From Solidesulfovibrio aerotolerans (GTDB lineage: Bacteria > Desulfobacterota > Desulfovibrionia > Desulfovibrionales > Desulfovibrionaceae), in assembly GCF_009856865.1 (NCBI RefSeq), contig NZ_WVUD01000008.1:1-64000 (forward strand): a stretch of 64,000 nucleotides of DNA, written 5' to 3'. Shown here piece after piece: positions 1 to 7,861 of the stretch; position 1 is the first letter of the stretch, and every line of letters begins with the position of its first letter. The notes beneath the pieces are model-generated. The model was not told the DNA's origin and made no database searches. It was given only the letters and a program-made list of their open reading frames with translations. The translations under genes and the position numbers were made by a program.

Positions 1-127
1 CAGGCCGCTCGCGCCAGGGCCAGAGGCTACCGAAACGTCACGAACTTCATCACCATGATCTACCTAATCGCAGCCCCAATCGCCGACTTCCTTGCTCAAT
101 GAATTCCATTTGAAACGTCGAAGAACC
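1..127 (+). mobile_element. 3' end of a probable ISL3-like insertion sequence (partial)
   Basis: Frame 1 is open from the window edge to a TGA at 100-102 and encodes a basic tail ending in GYRNVTNFITMIYLIA. This looks like the C-terminus of an ISL3 (IS204/IS1001/IS1165-type) transposase, which typically ends in an ARGYRN..NF...IYL segment. Just downstream, the bases up to about 127 end in GTCGAAGAACC, whose complement starts GGTTCTTCGAC, like the GG-C/T-TCTTC ends of that family. A histidine kinase that lacks the start of its PAS domain follows immediately, as an insertion would produce. The left end and most of the transposase lie outside the window, so the family call is tentative. Confidence 0.45.
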
Positions 128-141
128 ATATTGTCGACGCA

Positions 142-1488
142 TTGGCTGCCGATGAATCCATTATAAACAAGGAATTGGTATTTCAGCACGTCTCAGGGCG
201 GCGTTTCATCGGCCTTTGCTCGGCAGCGAGCATTGAGGCCTTCGGCAAGCGCTGTTTGCTCATCATCATCGCGGATATCACCGAGCGTAAAAATCTTGAA
301 AACGAGCTGGTCAGCGCCCGGGAACAAGCCGAAATTGCCAGTCGCGCCAAGTCAGACTTTTTAGCGAATATGAGTCATGAGATTCGTACTCCAATGAATG
401 CCATCCTGGGCATGGCAGAATTGTTGGCAGAAACAGAACTCTCCGCGCGACAGAAAAGCTATGTGGATATTTTCAAGAACTCGGGAAATATTCTCTTGCG
501 GATCATTAATGACATTTTGGACCTTTCCAAGCTTGATGCCGGCAAGTTCACGCTTGTTAAGGAGGAATTCAATCTGCCTGAGACATTACGCCAGGTCTGC
601 GAGGTCTTTCGTCCTCAGGCAACGGAGAAAGGGGTTGCGGTATACTGTGACTTGCCGGCTGACCTGCCCGAGCGCGTGTGGGGGGATAATATTCGGTTGA
701 CCCAGATCGTGGTGAATATCCTGGCCAATGCCTGCAAATTCACGCAGGCTGGGGAAATTCGCATCCGAGCGTCGTGCGCGGCCACGGCCAATCCTGATGG
801 ATGCCTTTTGCACGTGGAATGTCAGGATTCTGGCGTTGGCATCGCGGCCGGGGATCTCGCCTCAGTGTATGATAGCTTTTTTCAGTCTTCGACTGGCAGT
901 CGGGCCGGTACTGGCCTTGGGTTGGCTATAGTCAAGCGCCTGGCGATGCTCATGGGCGGTGACATCGAGATTGAAAGCCGTCTTGGCACAGGGACAACCG
1001 TGCGGGTGACCGTCCAACTCGAATCCCTCCGGAAGCTTGACCCTGATCCAGGTCAGAGCGCCGATCACACTCTTGTCCGCGGACCGTCTCAAGCTGCCCA
1101 ACGGCCCCGCAGAGTTCTTCTGGCTGATGATTCCAGCAGCAACCGGGAGGTTGTGAAGCTTTTTCTTCAAAATACAGAATTTGAGATCGAAGAAGCGGAA
1201 ACCGGTCGGGATGCCTTGGCAAAATTCAAGCTACAGCGCTTTGACATTGTGCTGATGGATCAAGTCATGCCTGAGATGGATGGGCTGGAAGCTACCCAGG
1301 CCATGAGAGACTTCGAGCGGGCGCAGGGGCTTGCCGAAACCCCGATATTGGCGCTGACGGCACATGCATTCCCAGAAAATGAAAAAACCTGCCTGGATGC
1401 TGGCTGTACTGCCTTTATGAGCAAGCCCGTGGGCCGGGCGGCATTGCTCCGTATGTTGGACAAATTACTTGAGCGGCCGGCTGTTTGA
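142..1488 (+). CDS. hybrid sensor histidine kinase/response regulator, 5'-truncated
   Basis: Cytoplasmic two-component phosphorelay protein. The first ~50 residues are only the C-terminal half of a PAS/PAC domain (ends [10 protein letters not shown]). A HisKA domain follows with H-box NMSHEIRTP (His about residue 79), then an HATPase domain with N box ([10 protein letters not shown]), DSGVGIA and [12 protein letters not shown] motifs. A C-terminal receiver has the phosphoacceptor Asp near residue 373 ([11 protein letters not shown]) and a conserved Lys in MSKPV. No transmembrane segment is present. The only in-frame start after the upstream TGA (100-102) is TTG at 142, without a convincing ribosome binding site. 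With the IS-like end just upstream this points to a gene that has lost its sensory N-terminus and may be poorly expressed. The kinase core itself looks intact. Confidence 0.8.
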   Translation: MAADESIINKELVFQHVSGRRFIGLCSAASIEAFGKRCLLIIIADITERKNLENELVSAREQAEIASRAKSDFLANMSHEIRTPMNAILGMAELLAETELSARQKSYVDIFKNSGNILLRIINDILDLSKLDAGKFTLVKEEFNLPETLRQVCEVFRPQATEKGVAVYCDLPADLPERVWGDNIRLTQIVVNILANACKFTQAGEIRIRASCAATANPDGCLLHVECQDSGVGIAAGDLASVYDSFFQSSTGSRAGTGLGLAIVKRLAMLMGGDIEIESRLGTGTTVRVTVQLESLRKLDPDPGQSADHTLVRGPSQAAQRPRRVLLADDSSSNREVVKLFLQNTEFEIEEAETGRDALAKFKLQRFDIVLMDQVMPEMDGLEATQAMRDFERAQGLAETPILALTAHAFPENEKTCLDAGCTAFMSKPVGRAALLRMLDKLLERPAV

Positions 1489-1593
1489 CGTAAACGTCTG
1501 GTAGGCAATGCATTTCGCCCGGATTGGTGATGCCGTTGCGCTTGGACGCCCCATGCACCATGGCAAGCCCGTAAGCCGCGATCTGGGAATTAG

Positions 1594-1612
1594 CCTTTTA
1601 CAGTGTAAAAGG
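1594..1612. terminator. short AT-stem hairpin between convergent genes
   Basis: CCTTTTAC and GTAAAAGG form an 8-bp stem with a three-base loop. It lies between the kinase stop (1488, plus) and the GNAT gene end (1655, minus), where a bidirectional terminator would be expected. It has no clear U-tract, so the role is uncertain. Confidence 0.3.
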
Positions 1613-1654
1613 AGCAGTTTTCCGGGCAACAATCTCTCGCAGAGGCTGGATTTC

Positions 1655-2722
1655 TCAGTTTGGAGCCTCGCCCCAGCCCGCTTGGCCCGCCGTGACGCGG
1701 CGCTGATCGTGTTCGGCCAGGGCAACGATGGGTTTGACCGTTTCCCCATACAGCTGGAGTTCCTTAAACGAGGGCGCCGCCCTGCGGCGTTGCAGCATGA
1801 GCGCGTCAGTTTCAAACCAGCAGGGCATGAAGCCGCCGAAAGAATAACCTCGCGTATTCAGTGCCTCAATCCCCGCCGGAGCGTCAGACCGGCCCAGATC
1901 GAAAATCGCCTGGACGATGCCGTTGTCGCCGGCCTTGCGTTCCAGGTCGGACACGATCCTTTCCAGGTCGCGACCCGGCTCATGAACCCAGACCTTGATG
2001 CAGGCAGCTTTCTCGAAATCGATGACCTCGACCCGCGACAATTCGGGCAAGAGCGCAGGCGAACCGTCCTTGAGCTGTCTGTCCAGGCCGGCCCTGGCGC
2101 AAAAGTCGCCGTACGCCGCATGATACGCGGCCGGCAGGTGGATGGTCTGCCGGGTGAAGAGCATGGGCTTGACGGTCAGCACGAGCGAAGTCCGGTCCCC
2201 GTGCTGGTAGGTGTCCGAATAGGCGCGGGAAGGGATGGCGTCCATGGCGATGCCGCAGGGAAGCATGCCGGTTGTCTCGCACATGCGCTGGGAAAAGGTG
2301 TGGGTGCACACGGCTTCGCCGAAAATCGCCCCGGCTTTGGCCATGTCCGGCAGCAGTTCCATGGCCTTGAGCCAAAGATCGCGAGCCATGCCCTTGCTGC
2401 GCTGGTTTTTGAGAATCAAGAGTTGGGCAAGCTCATACAGACGCGGCCAGGGCGAGCAGCGGTAGATGCCGATCATGCCGAGCACATCCCCCTGGCTGGA
2501 TTTGGCCACCACGGCGTACTGGGCACCCGAGGCGTACAGCCGGGCGATCTCGGCGGGATCGTAAACGTAATCAAAGGGATGTTGGTCGCCATAGACGCTG
2601 TAGACCAACCGGGCGACTCCGAGAGCATCCTGTGGCGAAATCAGGGCTATGGCGTAATCCTGGTTTGGGAGGATCGCGCCGTCTCCAAGGCGATGCGTTT
2701 CGATTAAAGCGTCGCGGTCCAT
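1655..2722 (-). CDS. GNAT-family N-acetyltransferase domain protein
   Basis: Predicted cytoplasmic acetyltransferase of 355 residues, about twice the size of a single GNAT domain. Residues ~25-190 look like a GNAT fold, with the acetyl-CoA pyrophosphate loop visible as NQRSKGMARDLW around residue 128-139. The C-terminal ~150 residues read like a further domain of unknown role (ends near HDQRRVTAGQ). The ATG at 2722 is preceded by an AGGGGAG ribosome binding site. It is divergent from a family III CoA-transferase that starts 122 bp away. The pairing suggests a shared acyl-CoA or modified-metabolite pathway, but the substrate cannot be read from sequence. Confidence 0.75.
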   Translation of the reverse strand: MDRDALIETHRLGDGAILPNQDYAIALISPQDALGVARLVYSVYGDQHPFDYVYDPAEIARLYASGAQYAVVAKSSQGDVLGMIGIYRCSPWPRLYELAQLLILKNQRSKGMARDLWLKAMELLPDMAKAGAIFGEAVCTHTFSQRMCETTGMLPCGIAMDAIPSRAYSDTYQHGDRTSLVLTVKPMLFTRQTIHLPAAYHAAYGDFCARAGLDRQLKDGSPALLPELSRVEVIDFEKAACIKVWVHEPGRDLERIVSDLERKAGDNGIVQAIFDLGRSDAPAGIEALNTRGYSFGGFMPCWFETDALMLQRRRAAPSFKELQLYGETVKPIVALAEHDQRRVTAGQAGWGEAPN

Positions 2723-2844
2723 GGATGCTCCCCTGGTCCTCGCAGATGGTTTTGGGAAAAGACCGATGAGAGTCTGTGCTTAGCGTCTGGACTTTATCCT
2801 GTCAAAGCGACTAGAGCAGTGAAGATGAACAGGGTCGGTGGTCC

Positions 2845-3687
2845 ATGGATATCTTGCGCGGCATTCGGGTGGTCAATCTTGCCCTCAACCTGCCCGGACC
2901 CCTGGCGGCGAGCCGCCTTGCCCGCATGGGGGCCGAAGTGGTCAAGGTCGAACCGCCGACCGGCGATCCCATGGAATGCTACAGTGCCGCCTGGTACCGG
3001 GAAATGGCGGTAGGGCAGGAACTGGTCCGGCTGGACATGAAAACGCCGGAAGGGCAAACGCGATGCGGCGAACTACTCGCCGAAGCCGACCTGCTCATAA
3101 CCTCCAACCGCCCGTCGGTACTCACCAGACTGCATCTCGCCTGGGAAACGCTGCACCCGAGGTTTTTAAAGCTCTGCCAGGTGGCCATTTTTGGCTACCC
3201 GGAGCCTCGCGGCGACGTGGCCGGTCACGATCTGACCTATCAGGCGGCCCTTGGGCTTTTGTACCCGCCAAACCTGCCCCGCACGCTTCTGGCCGATATA
3301 GCGGGCGCGGAACGGGCGGTTTCGAGCGCCCTTGGGCTTTTGTACGCGCGCGAGCGTTTTGGGCGCAGCGGTTTTGCGGAGGTGGTGCTGTCGGACGCTG
3401 CCGCAGAGGCGGCCGCCCCTTTGTCGTTCGGGCTCACCCGCCCCGGCGGCCTGCTCGGCGGCGGCGCGCCGGAATACAATATCTACCCGGCCAGGGATGG
3501 CTTCGTTGCCGTTGCTGCCCTGGAGCCACGCTTTCGCGAGCGGCTGTTCGCCTCTCTCGGCGGGGTGCAAACGGCCGGGGAAATCAGCGCGGCCTTTGCC
3601 TCCAGGGACGCTGACGACTGGGAGCAACTCGGCGAAGACCTCGATATCCCCATCGTCAAGGTCCGCCCCGCAGAGGGGCTGGCGTAA
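2845..3687 (+). CDS. short family III CoA-transferase (CaiB/BaiF type)
   Basis: Predicted to move CoA between carboxylic acids. The N-terminus (GIRVVNLALNLPGPLAASRL, then MGAEVVKVEPPTGDPM) is the classic CaiB/BaiF opening. The catalytic aspartate expected in this family is visible as GHDLTYQAALG (Asp about residue 129). At 280 residues the protein is clearly shorter than the usual 360-430, so much of the linker/small domain is missing. It still ends in a normal stop with no frameshift evident. The ATG at 2845 has only a weak GGTCGGTGG upstream. Divergent partner: the GNAT protein. Substrate unknown; a specialised or partly degenerate enzyme are both possible. Confidence 0.8.
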   Translation: MDILRGIRVVNLALNLPGPLAASRLARMGAEVVKVEPPTGDPMECYSAAWYREMAVGQELVRLDMKTPEGQTRCGELLAEADLLITSNRPSVLTRLHLAWETLHPRFLKLCQVAIFGYPEPRGDVAGHDLTYQAALGLLYPPNLPRTLLADIAGAERAVSSALGLLYARERFGRSGFAEVVLSDAAAEAAAPLSFGLTRPGGLLGGGAPEYNIYPARDGFVAVAALEPRFRERLFASLGGVQTAGEISAAFASRDADDWEQLGEDLDIPIVKVRPAEGLA

Positions 3688-3930
3688 ATTCCCGGCCGGC
3701 GGCGGGAAAAAGCGTCAATACCGGCACGATGCTTCCTGCTCTTGCGTCACCCGCCTTGTACCGCACCCCATTTCAAGGTATCTCGACGTTAAGGTCTGGA
3801 ACTCTGTGGGTACCCCAGTGCCCGTCGGCGGCCGCTGGCCGGGGAGGCACGCCGGCAAGATCGGCACGGGAGCGCGAAGGGCGCTTGAGGTGTGGACTCG
3901 TTTTAAACGTGTAGCTTTCGGAGGAAAGCC

Positions 3931-4308
3931 ATGAAAAAAGTGCTGCTTATCGATAAAGATATTTCGCAAGGCAATATTTTGGCCGATGCAATCCGGCACA
4001 GTTCGCGCGAAATTATTATCGTCCACTCCGTCCAGGAAGCTGTCAGTCTCTTTAAAAGAGAGCCCATCGATCTTATCTTGTTGGATATTGTGCCTGAAGC
4101 AGATGCGGCAGCGACAGTTGAAGGCGTCAGAAAGGGCGTGGAGGACGTATTGAAACGAAAGGTTCCTCTGATTGTTCTCGCCAAAAGTTTCAGCGAGAGC
4201 GCCTATCTGCTGGAGCGGGCAGATGTTGACGTCTTATTGGAGGTGTCGGCCCATGCCGACCAATTGAATCAAATTGTTGAGCAATTTATCGGTTGTACAG
4301 TGATATAG
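3931..4308 (+). CDS. stand-alone receiver domain, degenerate
   Basis: Single-domain CheY-like protein of 125 residues starting from an ATG with a GGAGG site. It keeps an acidic N-terminal patch (LLIDKD) and the phosphoacceptor aspartate (LILLDIVPE, about residue 52). The lysine-proline pair that normally follows beta-5 is absent: the sequence reads LLEVSAHADQ instead. The usual MMPxMDG loop after the aspartate is replaced by VPEADAAAT. It may act as a pseudo-receiver or signal phosphorylation in an unusual way. Codon use is visibly more AT-rich than in the flanking genes, which may mean recent acquisition. No kinase or output gene is adjacent on the same strand. Confidence 0.7.
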   Translation: MKKVLLIDKDISQGNILADAIRHSSREIIIVHSVQEAVSLFKREPIDLILLDIVPEADAAATVEGVRKGVEDVLKRKVPLIVLAKSFSESAYLLERADVDVLLEVSAHADQLNQIVEQFIGCTVI

Positions 4309-4475
4309 CTGTCCAGACGACACGGTATGGCGGGGGCGGTCGAGACGTTCCCCGTCAGTAGCCTGCGCTTTTCCGAACGCGTGCCCTCCCTGTCGGGTAC
4401 AGACGGGGCTCCTGTCAGAGCCTGCGCTGCCGCAAGCAGCGGGATGTGGCCGTTTTGTCTGGGGCGGCCGTACGG

Positions 4476-4733
4476 CTACCCGGCAGCCTTGAGGGCGGCT
4501 TCGATGGCCTCGGGCCGGAAACCGACGATGACGGTTTCGCCGATGACGATGGTCGGGAAGGTGACTTCGGGGTTGAGCCGGCGCAGGGTATCCATGGCCC
4601 GGGTGCGGTCATCGCCGGATAAAAAATCCACACTGACCGTGTCGTAGGGGATGTTGTGCTCGTCGAGATAGTCTTTGGCGTGGTTGCAGTGGGGGCAGGT
4701 TGCCAAGGTATAGACGGTGATTGTGGCAGGCAT
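4476..4733 (-). CDS. glutaredoxin-like thiol-disulfide protein
   Basis: Small cytoplasmic redox protein of 85 residues. The thioredoxin fold starts ITVYTLATCPHCNHAK, with the dithiol active site CPHC at residues 13-16. The cis-proline region is VTFPTIVIGE and the C-terminus has the GF..E segment that binds glutathione or another thiol in glutaredoxins. Start: ATG at 4733 behind AAGGAGAT. It lies about 220 bp downstream of the NifU-like/Mrp pair on the same strand and may serve in thiol repair or Fe-S cluster handling. The reductant in this organism (thioredoxin reductase or another) is not shown. Confidence 0.88.
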   Translation of the reverse strand: MPATITVYTLATCPHCNHAKDYLDEHNIPYDTVSVDFLSGDDRTRAMDTLRRLNPEVTFPTIVIGETVIVGFRPEAIEAALKAAG

Positions 4734-4951
4734 GAGGATCTCCTTGGGCGCACAGAGCCGGTTCGGGTTTGCTCCTTTCCATAGTTACAGACTTCCCCGG
4801 TGGCGCGTCAAGGCTGGTTGCGCGAAACGCGTTGGTTGACTGACGCGCGGCAAGGGCGGGGAGGGCGGCACTCCCCGCTCTGTTCAAACAGTATCCGGCC
4901 CCAAAGCCCGGGTGCCGGCCGGCAGTGTGCGGCGCGTGGGGAAGGCTCTTG

Positions 4952-5416
4952 CTACTTGGCGCTTAAAAGCGCCCCGCCATGGATCATCCAATGGTGGACA
5001 GCCTCGCGCACGGCCGCAGCCGCCAGATAGGCGCAGTGGCGGTCGTCGTCGGGAAACCGGCCCACGGCCGACACGATGGCGTCTTCGTCGATATCCACGG
5101 CCTCGTCCAGGCTCTTGCCCCGGGCCAGGGCCGCTGCCGTGGCCGCGGCAATGAGACTGGAGGCGCAGCCATCGGTGTCGTAATCCGTGGCCGCGATGGT
5201 TTCGCCAACGACAAACAGGGCCACGGTGATGGTATCGCCGCAGGAGCCTGTGACCGTGCCCTGGCAGGTTGGTTTGGCCAACCGCTCCCGGTCCGGGGCG
5301 TCGCGCCAGATGGCGAAGCCGCGCTGGCCGAAACGCGCAATGAGTTCTTCCTCCTGCTCTGCTTCAAAGCCGTCGAGCAGGCTGTCCAGGGGGTCTGCCT
5401 TGTGTTTACAGGCCAT
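4952..5416 (-). CDS. NifU/IscU-like iron-sulfur cluster scaffold
   Basis: Predicted Fe-S scaffold of 154 residues. Three cysteines fall in IscU/NifU-N-like contexts: GSCGDTITV, DTDGCASSLIAA and HCAYLAAAAVREA, matching the three-cysteine pattern that holds a nascent cluster. The start chosen is the ATG at 5416; longer in-frame reading lies wholly inside the Mrp gene. This start overlaps the Mrp stop (5406) by 11 nt, so the two are likely translationally coupled. Next to the cluster-carrier ATPase Mrp and a glutaredoxin, it suggests a small Fe-S assembly and delivery unit. It differs from canonical IscU by an N-terminal ~45-residue extension rich in acidic residues. Confidence 0.78.
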   Translation of the reverse strand: MACKHKADPLDSLLDGFEAEQEEELIARFGQRGFAIWRDAPDRERLAKPTCQGTVTGSCGDTITVALFVVGETIAATDYDTDGCASSLIAAATAAALARGKSLDEAVDIDEDAIVSAVGRFPDDDRHCAYLAAAAVREAVHHWMIHGGALLSAK

Positions 5417-6260
5417 TTTCCGCCTCTTTGTCGCTGCCAACGGCCTTGGCCGCAGCGGCGATGACAGCTTTAAAGGCCGTGGCGGCCGGGCTTTGTCCGG
5501 CCACGGCCAGATAGACGTCGCCGTCGTCGCCCGAACGGGCCACTTCCGGGTCGATGGGGATGCGGCCCAGAAACGGGACATCCATCTCTTCGGCCAAACG
5601 CGCACCACCGTCGGTGCTAAAGATATGGTGCACCGCGCCGCAGTCCGGGCAGGCGAAACCGCTTAAATTTTCCACGATGCCAAGGATGGGGACGTCCATC
5701 TGGCGGCAGAAGGTGACGGAGCGGCGCACGTCGTCCACGGCCACATCCTGGGGCGAGGTGACGATAAGGGCCATGGCCTTGGGGCCAAAGAGCTGGAGCA
5801 CGGACAGCGGTTCGTCGCCGGTGCCCGGGGGGCAGTCCACCACCAGCACGTCGCGGGCACCCCAGGCGACCTGTTCGGCCAACTGGGCGATGACCCCGGC
5901 CTTGGCCGGCCCGCGCCAGATGACGGCGTCGTCCTTGCCCGGCAGCAAAAAACCAATGGACATGACGCCCAGATTCCAGTGCCAGTCCACGGGCAGCATG
6001 CCCTGGGGAGACATCTCCGGTCGAAAGCCGGTGAGTTTGAGCAGACGCGGGATGCTCGGACCATGGACGTCCACGTCAAGCAGGCCCGTGCGCAGGCCGC
6101 CCATGGCCAGACCGGCGGCCAGATTGGCCGAAACCGTGGATTTGCCCACCCCGCCCTTGCCGGAGAGCACCACGATGACGGCCGCGACCTGATCGAGGCC
6201 GGTGGGCCTGGGTTTGGCTCCGATGGCATCATTTAAATCATGCAGGGAATTCTCAGTCAT
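5406..6260 (-). CDS. Mrp/NBP35-family ATPase, Fe-S cluster carrier (ApbC-like)
   Basis: Cytoplasmic P-loop ATPase of 284 residues that in this family binds and transfers a 4Fe-4S cluster. Visible: deviant Walker A (VLSGKGGVGKSTVSANLA, about residues 30-47), DVDVHGPSIPRLL, Walker B-like DVLVVDCPPGTGDEPLS, and the cluster-binding CxxC in GFACPDCGAVHHIF. The start is the ATG at 6260, with GGAG about 11 nt upstream; residues further upstream in frame are not Mrp-like. It lacks the DUF59 domain of many bacterial Mrp proteins, resembling the shorter archaeal/sulfate-reducer form. It overlaps the scaffold gene downstream. Confidence 0.9.
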   Translation of the reverse strand: MTENSLHDLNDAIGAKPRPTGLDQVAAVIVVLSGKGGVGKSTVSANLAAGLAMGGLRTGLLDVDVHGPSIPRLLKLTGFRPEMSPQGMLPVDWHWNLGVMSIGFLLPGKDDAVIWRGPAKAGVIAQLAEQVAWGARDVLVVDCPPGTGDEPLSVLQLFGPKAMALIVTSPQDVAVDDVRRSVTFCRQMDVPILGIVENLSGFACPDCGAVHHIFSTDGGARLAEEMDVPFLGRIPIDPEVARSGDDGDVYLAVAGQSPAATAFKAVIAAAAKAVGSDKEAENGL

Positions 6261-6410
6261 GGTGCAGCGTTCTCCGTAGGGATTGGGCGGCTTTTTCCCG
6301 CTGTGGGCGGGGGGTTGGGCCGCGGCGTCTGGGTCTGTCTGCCTGCAAACTGTGGTCGGTGGACGGGGCCGGCTGTTGGGCCGCACCGCCTGAGGATGGT
6401 CGGCCGGCAG

Positions 6411-6632
6411 TTAGGCTTTTTTCAGAAAGCAGGTCTTGAGTACCAGCCCCTTGACCTTGTCGGCGTTGCACTCGATGTGCGCCGGGTCGTCGGTGAGGCG
6501 GATGTTTTTGATCAGCGTCCCGCGTTTGAGGGTCACAGAGGAGCCCTTGACCTTTAAATCCTTGGTGAGCGTGACACTGTCGCCGTCCGTGAGGACGGTT
6601 CCGTTGCTGTCCTTAACGATCACGTCGTCCAT
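6411..6632 (-). CDS. PhnA/YjdM-like protein lacking the zinc ribbon
   Basis: A 73-residue protein matching the C-terminal domain of E. coli YjdM (PhnA): DVIVKDSNGTVLTDGDSVTL, then KDLKVKGSS and GTLIKNIRL. The N-terminal zinc ribbon of the full-length family is absent: upstream in-frame sequence has no CxxC pairs. The start is the ATG at 6632 behind GGAG. The family is named for alkylphosphonate use, but YjdM is not itself a C-P lyase and its molecular role is unclear. There are no phosphonate genes nearby. Confidence 0.85.
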   Translation of the reverse strand: MDDVIVKDSNGTVLTDGDSVTLTKDLKVKGSSVTLKRGTLIKNIRLTDDPAHIECNADKVKGLVLKTCFLKKA

Positions 6633-6795
6633 GCGATGATTTCTCCGGTTGCTGTTTGCGCGGCAATGCCGGCGCTTACGGACGCTGTCGTACAGTCTCG
6701 CCCGCTTCGGATCAAGCGCTTTGGCTCTGGGGCAGTGGCCGGCGGCGAGCACTGCCCCGGCCCTGCCGTTCGATGGCCCTGGGGCGGCTGCGCGC

Positions 6796-6824
6796 AAAAA
6801 AAGGCCGGGACCGAAGTCCCGGCC
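6796..6824 (-). terminator. rho-independent terminator of the NYN gene
   Basis: On the minus strand GGCCGGGAC-TTCG-GTCCCGGCC forms a perfect 9-bp stem with a UUCG-type tetraloop and is followed by seven T residues. It sits about 26 bp downstream of the NYN-domain stop codon. Confidence 0.9.
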
Positions 6825-6850
6825 GCAAGGCACAGGGGGAGGCAGGGGCT

Positions 6851-7450
6851 TTAGGCCACCGGCAGTCGGTCGCGGGCCACTTCCTGGGCGAATTCGTCGA
6901 TCCACCAGATGCGGTCGGCCCGGCATTGCAGATCGGTGGAAACGCCGTTTTTAAAGACAAGCAGCTCGAAGCGCTTATTTTTTTCCGTGATGTACTCGAT
7001 TGCGTCGAGCAGATCGCTGTCGCCGGAGGAGAGGATCAGGGTATCGTAGTTCTCGATGTGGGTCAGGGCCAGGGTGGCCAGCCCGACGTCCACGCCTTTT
7101 TGCTGTTCGCGGCTTAAGCGATGGGTCCGGTCATGGGAGCAGGTCACGGTGACCTTGCGGCGGCATTGTTCGCAGTACAGCTCATTTATTTCGCTGGTGC
7201 GCAACTCGTAGAGCTTGGTGATGATTTTCGGTCCCTGGGGCGGTGCGGAGCGCATCCAGTTATAAAAGGCCACCTGTGAATCCGGGGTCGGATTGGGGAT
7301 GGAGTTGAGATAATAGGCCCGCCAGATGGGGGTTTCTGCTTCCAGCTTATTGCGTAACTTAACGTAGTCGATGCTATATTCTCTGTTGTAATAAGACTGG
7401 CCTCTGTACATATACCCGGCATCGATCAGCCACAGTCGTCGGTTGGTCAT
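6851..7450 (-). CDS. NYN-domain (LabA/DUF88-like) protein with Cys/His motif
   Basis: Predicted PIN-like metal-dependent nuclease fold of 199 residues. The NYN hallmarks are present: the first aspartate in RLWLIDAGYMYRG (residue ~10), VDVGLATLAL, and LILSSGDSDLLDAIEY with clustered acidic residues. Between them is CEQCRRKVTVTC followed by SHDRTH, which looks like a zinc-binding insertion. Start: ATG at 7450 behind AAGGAAG in an AT-rich leader; a strong terminator follows. Members of this family process RNA or act as LabA-type regulators; neither can be chosen here. The gene is monocistronic. Confidence 0.78.
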   Translation of the reverse strand: MTNRRLWLIDAGYMYRGQSYYNREYSIDYVKLRNKLEAETPIWRAYYLNSIPNPTPDSQVAFYNWMRSAPPQGPKIITKLYELRTSEINELYCEQCRRKVTVTCSHDRTHRLSREQQKGVDVGLATLALTHIENYDTLILSSGDSDLLDAIEYITEKNKRFELLVFKNGVSTDLQCRADRIWWIDEFAQEVARDRLPVA

Positions 7451-7861
7451 TGATACTTCCTTTTTTTGGGGAAATTATTTTTGAAAATTGTCAACTTTTC
7501 GCAAGCGGCAATGCACTCTTATACTGAAAAGCGGCAATCAGGGAAGGGGGGAGCAAAGAGAAAATATTTCTTATAAAAGGTCGGATGTCAACCTGACCCT
7601 TGCTGCCCCTTCCTGACATGGCCAGATCTGGTCGGGCCTGATCGCTTCTGGGCTATTCGGTTCCGGTCGGGGCTGGCACCCCGAAGTATGGCCGGCCCCG
7701 GACAGGCCCCGGGCACGTTTCAGGGGGGCAGCCGGCGCAGTCGCAGCCGGAGGAGACACAGCCCGATGCGATGCGGCCAGATGAGATGACTTTGCCCTCG
7801 ATTTGAACTAGGATCGGCCTGGACGAACCACTTCCAACTTTTTTTGCCGTGTCGAGGTTCC
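7451..7861. other. intergenic region between divergent genes
   Basis: 411 bp without a credible gene. The ~120 bp next to the NYN gene are AT-rich and probably carry its promoter, though no clean -35/-10 pair was found. The remainder is GC-rich with a small perfect palindrome (CCAGATCTGG at 7622-7631). No riboswitch-like structure was recognised. Confidence 0.5.

Noticed and set aside
1508-2707. Long plus-strand frame over the GNAT gene
   Set aside because: Opposite strand of a gene with clear GNAT motifs; contains no recognizable domain.
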